Positions 19,915 to 28,925 of a DNA stretch of 64,000 nucleotides are shown piece after piece. Positions within the stretch are counted from its first letter, which is position 1, and each line of letters begins with the position of its first letter. Made by a program: the position numbers and the translations under genes. This stretch comes from Paulinella micropora (lineage: Eukaryota > Cercozoa > Imbricatea > Euglyphida), in NCBI GenBank assembly GCA_009731375.1, contig BJOX01000038.1, forward strand, positions 998,209 to 1,062,208, written 5' to 3'. The notes under the pieces are model-generated. The model worked only from the letters and a program-made list of their open reading frames with translations. It was not told the origin of the DNA and did no database searches.

Positions 19915-20855
19915 TAGATAAAGAAGAGCTTGAACAACAAAAAATTAAAGAGGCTTCTGAAATAGACCATCAATCTAAGAACCCTAAAAAATGGAATACT
20001 ATTTAGCACCTGAGCCAGAACCATTAAGCCAAGTGTTTATTGACTTAATGGATATGTCTAAAATAGCTACTAAGAAAGGAAACAAAAACTACAATTTTGG
20101 TTTAGTGATGATTGATGTTTATTCTCGTCGTGGTTGGATTGAACCGATCAAAAATAAAACAACCAGTGAAGTATTAGAAGGATTTTAAAAAATGCCTAAA
20201 CCTAAAAGGATTACATCCGACAACGGCAGTGAATATAAAGGGCAAGTTGCTGAATACTTCAAAGAGAATGGAATTCAACATTCAACAAACGAAGTTGGCA
20301 ACCACCGAAGTATGGGTATAGTAGATAGATTTATTAGAACAATAAGGAACGATTTGAATTTTATGTGGGAAGTTAATAATAATTTTATTTGGGTTCCTTA
20401 CATTTATGAAATTGTGGAAAATTATAATAATACATATCATAATACAATTAAGGCTACACCTATGGAAGTCTATTATGGTAAAAAGAAAAATAACCAAGAA
20501 ATATATAGAGCCGGTATTATTAATACATTTCCTAAGGGCTCAACAGTAAGAAAAGAACTAGAACGAACTGTTTTCAGTAAAGGCGATGTTCAATATCTAA
20601 AAAGGTATATACAGTGAAAGGCCGGAAAGGTTTTAAGTTGATACTCGGTTCGGATGAACTAGTCAGTCCTCAACAATTATTAAAATCTAAATGGAAGAGC
20701 AACCGGACGAAGTTAAACCTCAACTAGCCGATATTATTAAAGTTTTAACAAAAGAAAAGAAGACCGGCAACTTATTAAAGTCATTAGATATAAAACCGGA
20801 AAACATCCGTAGCAGTGCTCGTATTAAGAAAAAGAAAGAAATAATGGATTTATAG
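19861..20855 (+). pseudogene. Polinton rve-type integrase, E1 copy, several breaks
   Basis: Retroviral-type integrase homologous to 1313-2313. Landmarks are VFIDLMDMSKIATKK (first Asp), ITSDNGSEYKG (second Asp), SMGIVDRFIRTIR (Asp where Glu is expected) and a YTVKGRKGF tail motif. Breaks are a frame change near 19990, an in-frame TAA at 20186-20188, where E0 has a Lys codon, and frame changes near 20605 and 20690. The leader (19861-19985) is acidic like that of E0. The protein would be inactive as read. Confidence 0.85.
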
Positions 20856-20859
20856 TTTA

Positions 20860-20894
20860 TTATCGCCTACAGCGATAGCTGTAATATTACAGGA
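20860..20894. terminator. Double hairpin after the integrase stop
   Basis: TATCGC-CTACA-GCGATA (6-base stem) is followed by the perfect palindrome CTGTAATATTACAG. Related TATC...GTAGG...GATA stems follow gene ends at 56436 and 60726 in E3. A 3'-end-forming role is inferred from position between convergent genes. Confidence 0.5.
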
Positions 20895-20941
20895 AGATAA
20901 ATGAATTTTCAAATTTAAATTTGATAGATTATTTTTTAATT

Positions 20942-21300
20942 TTACAAAAACTTTGCTTTGATAATTTTCTTCAAAGCGACCTTATCTTTTCCGTGAACAT
21001 ATGCGTCATAAAGAGTGGGGTGGCAAACTTGCGAACCATCATCAAAAAAGGAAATCCACATAGTTTGCCCCGAAATCAGCCTTTTGGTAGAGGATTTGGA
21101 TCCAACAACTTCAAGATTTGGAAGCTCTTTCCATCCTGTTTTTTTTAGAAAAGAGATAAATCATCATCCTTCATTTCCAAAAAAATCCACCAGTTATTTT
21201 TGGGGGGTATATTTGCCAGCCCGAACCCCCTACATTCAAGGAAACTTCTTCGATCTTTTGTCTCGCTTCCTCAACATTCTTTTCTTCAACCTAACAATAC
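20942..21300 (-). pseudogene. Remnant minus-strand gene beside integrase
   Basis: On the minus strand a readable segment runs from about 21150 to a stop at 20942-20944, containing SFFDDGSQVCHPTLYDAYV and ending KIIKAKF. Upstream, to about 21300, a second frame has VEEARQKIEEVSLN and GGSGWQIYP. At least one frameshift and a disturbed stretch near 21160-21210 separate them. It occupies the same place and strand as the E0 gene at 2085-2792, but the sequence is not obviously the same. No family recognised. Confidence 0.45.
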
Positions 21301-21423
21301 ATAATCATAAATGAAATATAAACAATAAGACAGAAAGTAATTACCGCAGGTGCTGGTTATGGTACTTGTGCAACAGGCTCCTACAATACACAAATAATCA
21401 ATAAGAACAACAAACAAAGGCTC

Positions 21424-21687
21424 CTACAATACACAATAATCAATAATTCTTTTCTTCAACTTCTTTCGTCTATCCTCCATCAAGTCTTCTTCTATCTCGT
21501 CTCTCTCCTTCTCTCTTTCATCTATCGTCTCTTTCAACGCATCTCGCCTCTCCTTCTTATTCATCAACTCTTTCATCATATTCTCAATTATCGCTTCGTC
21601 TTTTTCAATCTCTTTATCTGCCTTTATTTTCAATTCATTTAACTTGCTTAAACTATATCTATTAATTTCGAACTGTTCTTTCCACAT
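21424..21687 (-). CDS. Terminal coiled-coil protein, E1 copy
   Basis: A start at 21687 (MWKEQFEI) gives 87 residues, almost all in one charged helix (KADKEIEKDEAIIENMMKEL and onward) with heptad spacing. A longer open frame to 21837 adds a hydrophobic start without support. It takes the same right-end place as the coiled-coil gene of E0 (2976-3290). Function unknown. Confidence 0.55.
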   Translation of the reverse strand: MWKEQFEINRYSLSKLNELKIKADKEIEKDEAIIENMMKELMNKKERRDALKETIDEREKERDEIEEDLMEDRRKKLKKRIIDYCVL

Positions 21688-21748
21688 ATATTTATCTTTT
21701 ACATTATTTGGGATAAGATTTAATGACGTAAATAATATAATATATAAT

Positions 21749-21856
21749 ATGGATAAGGCACTTATTGCTCGCAAAAAAAGAACGACGACGCAAAAGAGCA
21801 AAACGATGCGTCGCACGAAACGAACGACACGTCCCATTGAAGTTTTGGCTGATTAA
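21749..21856 (+). CDS. Tiny Arg/Lys/Thr-rich peptide
   Basis: The 35-codon frame (MDKALIARKKR...) is strongly basic, rich in R, K and T, and sits just inside the right end of E1. A run of TATATAATAT precedes the ATG. There is no homologue in the other elements within this window, so it could be chance. If real, a DNA-condensing peptide is one possibility. Confidence 0.3.
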   Translation: MDKALIARKKRTTTQKSKTMRRTKRTTRPIEVLAD

Positions 21857-22019
21857 TTATATTTCATTTTTCTATCTAACAGAAACTTCAGCAAAAAAAG
21901 TCAAGAAAAATCGCAAAACCCGTTATATTTCTTTTTTCGCAAATTGACAGCTGTGACTGTGTTCAATGTTGAGAAAGACTACGTGTGTCATTTTATTATA
22001 CGTTTCCACTTTTTCCCGG

Positions 22020-22119
22020 CCGTTGCCATTTTGTCCCGTGCGGGCCGGCCGGTGTGTGTCTCTGTGGTGGCGGGTGGTATGTCTTGAAAAAGTGTGACGA
22101 AGTGCGACCCTATACTACG
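22020..22119. repeat. E1 right terminal inverted repeat
   Basis: Reverse complement of 3729-3828, ending CGACCCTATACTACG at 22119 and followed by the target duplication TTTAGC at 22120-22125. Confidence 0.95.
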
Positions 22120-22125
22120 TTTAGC

Positions 22126-23414
22126 CACGAGTGGGTGTTATAATTCGTCCACACCCACTATACGAGAATATGACAGGGGATCGCCCGTCTATAGCTAGTC
22201 TAGCTAGTACTAGTAGCATAGAAATATACTGTTGGCTAGATTACTAGAATTACTTGGACCTGCCAACGTACGTCTTCATTTACCCCCTTTGGAAGGTAAA
22301 ATATCAATGCTGAGAAATGACCCAATCATGCTTTGTTAAAAATATATTATATTTTCAGACCTAGTGAAAGATCACCACCACAATTTTCTGGTTGAGATTC
22401 ATCAATGTTTACCCATCCGGTCCTGCAACTGAACCGTGCGCGCCTGCCATTTTCAACCAAAACCACGTGGCAAATATGGCATATTTTTCTTAAGTGTCTT
22501 TTGATCATGTTTGGTTAGACTGTGTTTGTAAAACTTAATTTCTTTATAGGTAATCAACACAACTTACTACAGGTTTGTTCCTTGCAAATGAAACAACACT
22601 AAAAATGTAATATTTTTATTACAATTCAACAAAAGTGCTTCATGAAATCAGTGAAGCATCTGATCATTTCAACTTGTGGGAAAATGTTACTAGTAGGAGA
22701 GAAGTTGATGAAACAGAAAAATAAATTTGTGAAATAAATTAACTTCAAAAAATTAAAATAATTTAGACATAGCAGCCTGCGATGAATTTTGTGAAACGTT
22801 GTCACACCAATCTCTGAATGTTTGGCAAACTTTGTTACAATTTTTTCTGCTTACACATGAATTCATTTAGGATGCATCAACACCACACGGGAGTGGTGGG
22901 GGCCGGGCGGGGGGCTTTCGCAAGAATGTGAAATACGTCTCTCAATATATAATTATAAACAGGCCGGTCCCTTTTTGTCAGATACGTCGCTCAAGCTGTA
23001 AACAGGCCGGTCCCTTTTTTGAAAATTTTATTCCACCAGTCAGAAATTTTAGCACACCAAGGAAAAAACCAGATAATGTGGTGGGGGAGTTTTTGGGAGA
23101 GATGATGGATAGTAACGGCCCCCCAAACTCACCCAAACCGAAACCCACCACACGGGAGTGGTGGAGGGGGGCGCCAACATATACTGTGCTGGGAAAAAAT
23201 CATATAATGTGGCATGGCAATCATGGTGAATCTAATATATAGCTATGAGTCATGCGCCCTCATGGTGGATGGACAGATGGATGATGGTGGGGAGTCATAT
23301 ATATAGTGGATGCATGCTGTGATGCATGGATGGATGGATGGATGGAGGACAATCCCCTACCCCCTTGCTAGCTTTACACTTGATCGTGGAAACGAGATAT
23401 TTTAAGCGCGCTTT
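22126..23414. other. Host DNA between E1 and E2, with interspersed repeats
   Basis: I find no convincing gene. From 22880 to 23400 there are repeat blocks shared with 41728-41965 on the far side of E2: GCAAGAATGTGAAATACG and GTGGATGGACAG... CTTTACACTTGA. An internal duplication, AACAGGCCGGTCCC, occurs at 22960 and 22998, and CACACGGGAGTGGTGG occurs twice (22884, 23150). A short GGAT microsatellite lies at 23326-23345. These look like non-coding host repeats. Confidence 0.6.
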
Positions 23415-23552
23415 AGTAGTTGATAACCTGGAACTCGTCGAGAATTTTTGCAAATTCACGACTTCGACCAGGCTGTTGCAACTGCTCCTATTGATTATAA
23501 ATACAAAGAAACAAAAACAGACAATTAGCCTTTTACAGCACACTTATAGAAA
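23415..23552. repeat. E2 left terminal inverted repeat
   Basis: Imperfect inverted match to 41517-41653. Long shared blocks include CAAATTCACGACTTCGACCAGG and AAATACAAAGAAACAAAAAC, with scattered mismatches and small indels, so E2 looks older than E1, whose ends are nearly identical. Confidence 0.9.
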
Positions 23553-23608
23553 GCATATGTCATATTTTTATTTATTATTTAAAAGAAATAAAACTGACAT
23601 AATATAAA

Positions 23609-23934
23609 ATGAGTGAGAGAACAATCAGAAAAGTTTCAAAAGGTGGAGTATGCATTAAAAAGAATGAAATTGATGTTAGATGGAGGGAAAATGACGAACA
23701 AAAAAGAAATGTATTTTACATAGGAAAGTAGAAAAGCAAGCAAGGGAGTTTTGCGAAAAGGAAGTATTATCAAAATACGAAGAAGATAATAAAAATACGG
23801 ACTACAAACAATTAGCAAAGCAAAAGAAGTCAGAATGGAGAAAACAAAAGATTAAAGAAATATATACATGTGTCTGTGGAAAGACGATAGGAATATACTG
23901 CAAATACACACACGAAAAAAACAGAGTTTCATAG
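23609..23934 (+). pseudogene. Decayed zinc-finger protein, left end of E2
   Basis: The frame opens at ATG 23609 (MSERTIRKVSKGG) but is broken by a stop near 23730 and further frame changes. A later frame carries a CVCGKTIGIYC...THEK finger like that of the E1 gene at 3948-4304, at the same map position beside the polymerase. The stop is at 23932-23934. No intact product is expected. Confidence 0.6.
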
Positions 23935-24032
23935 AGACTTTTTCGCGTAGAAAGAAGAGGTTATGATAGGTGGTCATAAAGTAATTCGTATAGCATATAG
24001 AAACGATGACATAGAAAGATATTATAAAAAAT

Positions 24033-24134
24033 GATATTTGTTTCTGTTTCTTTCAGAAACATCAACAAACATCTCCCACCATTAAAGTATAAAACGATGT
24101 TTTATGAAACTGCGAAGCAGGTGAATAAAGTATC
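24033..24134. repeat. Cloverleaf module B
   Basis: Borders are GATATTTG and AAAGTATC. Arm 1 is TGTTTCTG/CAGAAACA. Arm 2 is AACATC/GATGTT around an ACCATTAAAGTATAAAA loop nearly identical to that of module C. Arm 3 is CTGC-GAA-GCAG. It is followed by an AATTAATTTTATTTT promoter-like tract and the HIRAN gene. Confidence 0.8.
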
Positions 24135-24171
24135 AAACAAATAATTAATTTTATTTTAAGCAATATTATTT
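24135..24171 (+). promoter_or_regulatory. Promoter-like tract of the HIRAN gene
   Basis: AATAATTAATTTTATTTT is followed by AATATTATTT; the TATATATAC box overlaps the first ATG (24172), which favours the second ATG at 24187 as the true start. Confidence 0.45.
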
Positions 24172-24186
24172 ATGTATATATACAAT

Positions 24187-24468
24187 ATGACAACGACGAG
24201 AGTTGTGGGTGTTTCATTTGAAGGGAGACAAGATAATATTTCTTATCTTAAAACCATAGGACGAGAAGAAAAAGTTTTTATTCAGCACGAACCAGAAAAT
24301 AAATTTGATAAAAATGTGATAAAGGTTGAAACAGAAAGTGGAAAACAACTTGGATATATTAATAAGCGACTGGCAGAGGCTCTAAAGTTGAAAGGAAGAA
24401 AACAAGTTCAATATTTAATCTATGGAGGATTAGGGAAACATTATGGAATAGAAATTACTATCCCTTAA
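24187..24468 (+). CDS. Stand-alone HIRAN-domain protein
   Basis: The frame from the second ATG gives 93 residues that correspond to one HIRAN domain: VVGVSFEGRQDN at the start, the central HEPENKFDKNVIKV with the conserved Asn-x-(x)-Asp-x-Asn-Ala/Val-like core, and LGYINKRLAEAL. HIRAN domains of HLTF/Rad5 bind the 3' end of single-stranded DNA at stalled forks, and bacteria and phages have small free-standing versions. A role in protecting or recognising replicating element DNA is a reasonable inference. Neither E1 nor E3 shows this gene in the same place. The frame is intact, unlike most neighbours, and the gene is flanked by cloverleaf B upstream. Confidence 0.8.
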   Translation: MTTTRVVGVSFEGRQDNISYLKTIGREEKVFIQHEPENKFDKNVIKVETESGKQLGYINKRLAEALKLKGRKQVQYLIYGGLGKHYGIEITIP

Positions 24469-24513
24469 TAATTATTATTTTATAGCAAAATCGCGAGAGA
24501 TTTTTTATATACT

Positions 24514-24687
24514 ATGGGTAGAAAACCGATATATAAAACACCAAAAGAGAAAAAGGAAACCTTACGGAGAAAGGCGAGAGAATTTATACAAAAAGCCCCA
24601 GAAAGACATAGGCAGAAGTCAATGGAGTATTACAACCAAAATAAAGCAATAATAGCGGAAAGAAGAAAGAAAAAAGATATGAAGTAA
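24514..24687 (+). CDS. Small basic helical protein, E2 copy
   Basis: The 57-residue frame (MGRKPIYKTPKEKK...) is Lys/Arg-rich and helical. E3 has a longer relative at 56224-56430 with the same (M-x-R-P-K/I-Y) start and RR-A pattern, upstream of its polymerase. Here a likely frame change after 24685 removes the C-terminal helix, whose remains read on to about 24735 in another frame (KQALLKLKRMEDALK). No function recognised; the AT-rich promoter tract and position suggest an early gene. Confidence 0.5.
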   Translation: MGRKPIYKTPKEKKETLRRKAREFIQKAPERHRQKSMEYYNQNKAIIAERRKKKDMK

Positions 24688-24830
24688 AGCAAGCATTACT
24701 TAAGTTGAAAAGAATGGAGGATGCATTGAAATAAATTTCTATTTAAAGATAACATATTATTATCTTTATATATAACAGATAATTTATTATTATTTTTTAT
24801 AGTTTTTATATCCACATTGATATAAAATGT

Positions 24831-27760
24831 ATGCCACCACCCCTACCATCAGCACCAAGACCGAGTGAAAATGTGAGGGAACTATTGAAGACTAGGGCAC
24901 ATTTGCGGGAAACTAAGACACTGGAAGCGAAGAAGCGAGAGGTAAAACTTATTGAGTTAAGACCGAAGCAAAATAGGGCCTTAAATTCATACACATACCG
25001 CTTTAAAAAAACTTGATATTAACTTCTATGATATGGATGAGATAGATTTTACAATAATGAGAGCGGTAAGAGATGTTAGAAGCAGAGGTATGACAGAGAA
25101 TGCGAGTATTCACGTTAGGTTTGCTTATATTACTGATATTGATGACGAAAAGTTTTATAGATGGAAAACTTTCAACGCAGTAAGGATAAAGGATATTGAA
25201 GATTTATTTAATTTCATTTATCAATACAATGAGGAAAATTTAGAAGCTAGTGCTAATGGATACGACCGCTTCATTCAATTTATGAGGATTGAATTTATTC
25301 AGGAAGACGGAGGCGGTTGTAATCTCTCAGGAAGTGATAAGAAACATAAAACAGATGAAGGAATTCATATTAATCCAAGAAGTAAGGATAATCATTGCTT
25401 CTTCTATGTTTTTAAGGTTATATTAAATTTACCTTTGAAAGGTAAATCAAAACTTAATAAAAAAAGTATGTAATGATATTAGAAGTGAGTTTAACCTTGA
25501 ACATAATTCATATATACCACTTTCAATAGGATATGAAATCTTAAAAAAAATATTGTATTGAAAGTAAGTATTTTGAAATAACTGATGCGACAAGCAAACA
25601 AACATTCAAAAACTTTGAAGACCCTTTAATATCAGCCGATGTCCTTTGTTATCTACTTAAAGGACATTATATGAGTTTCATAAAAAAAACAAAAAGAGAT
25701 GTAAAGATTGTTTTAAAATTTATTTTAATAATCACAGATGTAATAATAAAAGAATTACATATGCGATGGCTAAACTAAGAGAAAAGAAAGACCAAGTTAA
25801 TAGTTTATTAACAACTTTTAAGGAAATGAAATATAATAATCGATGAGATTTTTCATTATGTTTTAGAAACATACAGAAATACAGACGAACTTCATACTCC
25901 ATATATAGCGGGTTATACGATTGCAGATATTGGTTTTAAATATGTCGCTGGAGATGATTGTATTTCAAAACTCATTGATATAATCTTTCAATATGCGGAA
26001 GACTTAGCGAAAAGAAAACCAAAAGCAACATTATATGTTAATGCTTTTAACGGGAATAAATTTGACCATTACTCACTACAAAAAGAACTTATTAAAAGAA
26101 AGATAAAAGGCACTCCATTAATGAATAATAGCGCGATTATTTCAATGGAATTCAAAAATATGAAATTCTGGGACATTTCTAAGCACACTGAAGGAAGTCT
26201 TAAAAAAGAATCTTGAAAGTTTAGGATGCAATGTTTTGAAAGGTGATTTTGACCACGACAAAGCAAAACGATGGGAAGAGATGGATGAGGAAATGAAAAA
26301 AGAATGTTTGGTGTATTTAGAGAAGGATGTTATGGGGTTGAAAGAATTATATGAAACACTAAATAAGCCAATATTTGAAAAACATAAAACAAATCTTTCT
26401 GAATTTATATCTACGTCTTCTTTAACCTTTAATCTTTGGAAAAAGAAAATAGATAAAAAATATATTATCCCACTTCCAAAATTAAAACAAGAAGGAGACT
26501 TTAGAAAGGCTGTATATGGTGCTAGAACTTATCCAAGCAAAAGGCGATTTATTTCAGAGCAATATCAAAAATACATAAATGGTGAAATCGGCTTTGATGA
26601 GGTTGTAAATTATCTTATTGATGCTGATGGTGTAAGTCTTTATCCAACGGCGATGCTTGAATTATTTATGACTGGCGAAATAAAGGAATGTGAAGGAGAA
26701 ATGAAAGGGAAAATGGGTATATGTAATGTTGATTACATATCTCCAAAAAATCTATTACACCCGCGAGTGCCTTTCCGCGATAGTAAAGGTTGCTTAAAGT
26801 GGGAATTAAGAGATATGAAAGACCAATGGCTTACTTCTGTAGATATTGAAGATATGATTGAACTGGCTACCAAGTCAAAATCAATAGGGGGTATTATTCG
26901 GAAGGTGCTGAACCAGTATTCAAAGATTACATATTGGAGTTATTCAAACGGAAACAAAACTCAAAGAAGGGCACACCGCAGTATTTATTAGCAAAGTTAT
27001 TTATGAATGCTTTATACGGAAAGACAATTCAAAGACCGATTAATTGTGTAAGTAAATTCATAACAAAAAATCACGAGTATTGGAAATTCTGGGCTAAACA
27101 TGTAATAACGAATATTGAAAAGTTTGAAGAGGCTAATGGCGAGTTATTGTTAATTTCTGGTATTCCAAGAGATGACAAATTGAAAGAAGAAAAAATTACA
27201 AAGCCCATTCAATACGGGGCATTTATCCTAGCATACAGCAGACGAATTATGTACAAGTATATTACTGAAGCCAACCCAGACAACGACCCAGACAGAGATT
27301 ATTATTATACAGATACAGACAGCATTCAAAGCCATGTAAGAAACATTGAACGGATAAAGAGATTTAGAGATAAAACAATCGGTGGAAAGGATGATGACCT
27401 TGGAACAGATTGTAAAATAATAAGGGGAATATGGGTAGCACCAAAATTATATATGTTAGAGTATGTAAAAAAAGTGAAGAAAAAGGTAAAACTCATTTCC
27501 ACTTTAGAGGAAAAGGTTTGGATTTGAAAAAATTAAATCCAACCGCTTATGAATTAATGGATAAGGGTGAAAGTTTAACTAACACCAGAGACTTTATAAT
27601 GAAGAAAATACACACTAGCAGAAACAGCAAACAACAACATATTGAACACTTAAGCATACAACACCAAAAGAATGTCGTAAAAGTAGCTAATAAAACAAGA
27701 TGGTGCGGGCGTGAATTTATCAACGAAAATGATAGTATCCCACACGGCTTTGATATTTGA
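24831..27760 (+). pseudogene. Protein-primed family B DNA polymerase, E2 copy, heavily broken
   Basis: Homologous to the E3 polymerase (56588-59705), not to that of E1. The N-terminus (24831) is shared with E3 (MPPPLPSAPRP / PPLPPRP). Frames break near 25010, 25470, 25555, 25690, 25845, 26205, 26900 and 27470. Landmarks are the exonuclease motif, read here as HYVLE where E3 has HYDLE (catalytic Asp replaced by Val), then motif A DADGVSLYPTAM (26618), motif B KLFMNALYGK (26992) and motif C YYTDTDSIQ (27304). The last codons, D-I-stop, form the GATATTTGA border of cloverleaf C. The enzyme is dead as read. Confidence 0.85.
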
Positions 27761-27865
27761 GAATTTCACTTCGTGCTACGCACTCTCGCTTATTCTCAAA
27801 CATCGTCCACCATTAAAGTATAAAACGATGTTTTATGAAGATACGAAGTATCTGAATAAAATATC
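27752..27865. repeat. Cloverleaf module C
   Basis: Borders are GATATTTGA, which includes the polymerase stop TGA, and AAAATATC. Arm 1 is TTTGAGAAT/ATTCTCAAA with an inner GTGC-TAC-GCAC. Arm 2 is ACATCG/CGATGT. Arm 3 is AGATAC-GAA-GTATCT. The promoter-like AATTAATTAATTTTT tract follows. Confidence 0.9.
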
Positions 27866-27923
27866 AATTAATTAATTTTTCCATAAATTTTTTTTACCAG
27901 TCTATATATACCAATTACCACCC
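27866..27923 (+). promoter_or_regulatory. Promoter-like module of ExoX-like gene, E2
   Basis: AATTAATTAATTTTTCC, then a T run, then TCTATATATACCAATTACC. The layout is the same as at 9225-9284 in E1. Confidence 0.5.
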
Positions 27924-28224
27924 TCACTAGACTATGTGAAAAATTTGGAAAGCTTTCAATTGAGAAGAATAAGGAATTCTTTTCAGTAAGAGATGTTCAA
28001 CAGATAATTGATGAGGAAATTAAGGCAATTAAAAAAGTAGAGAAGGAAAGCCAACCGATGTTTTCCCGTTCGGTAAGTATCGCGGGAAGAAGGTTTCAGA
28101 CATGGCTTTAATTGATAAGCCATATCTTGAATGGGTTCAAAAGCAACCTTGGTTTGAGAAATTTACAGACATTAAAAGTGAAGTAAAAAAAATATTTATA
28201 AACAAACGGAGTTTTGGGTTATAA
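27924..28224 (+). pseudogene. ExoX-C-like small protein, E2 copy 1
   Basis: Readable from ACCCTCACTAGACTATG onward as TLTRLCEKFGKLSIEK, with a frame change near 28063, then GKYRGKKVSDMALIDKPYLEWVQKQPW. The codon that is ATG in E1 reads ATT here, so the start is lost or lies elsewhere. The protein is related to the ExoX C-terminal/DUF3820 domain. A second copy of the same domain follows at 28690-28805. Confidence 0.6.
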
Positions 28225-28279
28225 TACAAAAAATAAATTTTTTGTTTATATAAAATAATAATATTAATATTATATATCA

Positions 28280-28902
28280 ATGACAGACCTGAACACCAAA
28301 CAGGACTACTTGAATGAAATTGAAAAATGGAACATTGACAGCGAAATAAAAAAGCCAACAATTAAATGGACTAAACCTGACATCGTTTCTATGAGCAATA
28401 CAATCCGAGGGACGACAACGTGAAAGTAGTTATTCCATTGGAAAAAATAATTGACTCCAACGTAGTTGAAGATTCCAACGTAGTTGAAGATGCGACCTTC
28501 GGTCAGCATGATGAGCCAAGCACACCTTTTAAGGAAACCGATTTGAAAGAGACTGGAATTACCGAAATAAAGGCTAATGTGGGTGAAGAGATAGCAAAAA
28601 ATGACTCCAACGAAGTTGAAGACTCCAACGTAGTTGAAGATGCGACCTTCGGTCAGCATGCGACCTTCGGTCAGCAAACTGATATTTTTCTTCAATATGG
28701 TAAGTATAAAAAAATGAAAATTGAAGATGTCGCTAAGATTGATAAACCTTACCTTGAATATTTAATTCAACAACCTTATTTTAACAACAAAGATGCGGTA
28801 AAAAAAATATCTGTGATAACTTATTCACCCGCTACGCGTTTTCATAAAACATCGTTTTTTTTTTTCCATTTTTTTCATTTTACATTTCACGATGTTTGTT
28901 GA
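28280..28902 (+). pseudogene. Two-part gene with second ExoX-C-like domain and inserted hairpin repeats
   Basis: The frame opens at ATG 28280 (within ATATCAATG), reads MTDLNTKQDYL for 47 codons, and shifts near 28415. The following frame (28420 on) has a spacer with the repeated peptides DSNVVED and ATFGQH, then a QYGKYKKMKIEDVAKIDKPYLEYL domain like the neighbouring ExoX-C-like gene. The spacer repeats are encoded by small hairpin repeats (see 28447-28675). Translation runs into cloverleaf D and stops at 28902; the natural end was probably just before 28806. Function unknown. Confidence 0.55.
28447..28675. repeat. Hairpin repeats inside a coding region
   Basis: The units TCCAACGTAGTTGAAGA (four copies, one with GAAG for GTAG) and GCGACCTTCGGTCAGCATG (three copies) each fold into a 4-5 base stem with a GTA or TTC triloop (CAAC-GTA-GTTG, GACC-TTC-GGTC). 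They are arranged in two blocks and are translated as DSNVVED and ATFGQH. Confidence 0.75.
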
Positions 28903-28925
28903 AGACGTAGTCTGAAACAAATATC
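28806..28925. repeat. Cloverleaf module D (between convergent genes)
   Basis: Borders are AATATC (28806-28811) and AAATATC (28919-28925). Arms are AACATCG/CGATGTT around a T-rich loop, TTGTT/AACAA enclosing AGAC-GTA-GTCT, and a CCGC-TAC-GCG stem. The right border touches the stop codon (cta, 28925-28927) of the minus-strand structural gene. It reads in the opposite orientation to copy C. Confidence 0.85.

Larger units (their letters stand above)
3729..22119. mobile_element. E1: complete 18.4 kb Polinton/Maverick
   Basis: The element is bounded by 100-bp inverted repeats and a perfect 6-bp target duplication. It encodes protein-primed DNA polymerase, lipase, double jelly-roll capsid, penton, fibre and integrase, so the family is certain. 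It lacks the packaging ATPase and the catalytic part of the adenovirus-like protease because of one internal deletion near 14320. Most long genes are frameshifted. It has a polymerase unlike those of E2 and E3, and it carries a GIY-YIG gene that they lack in the region visible here. Confidence 0.95.
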
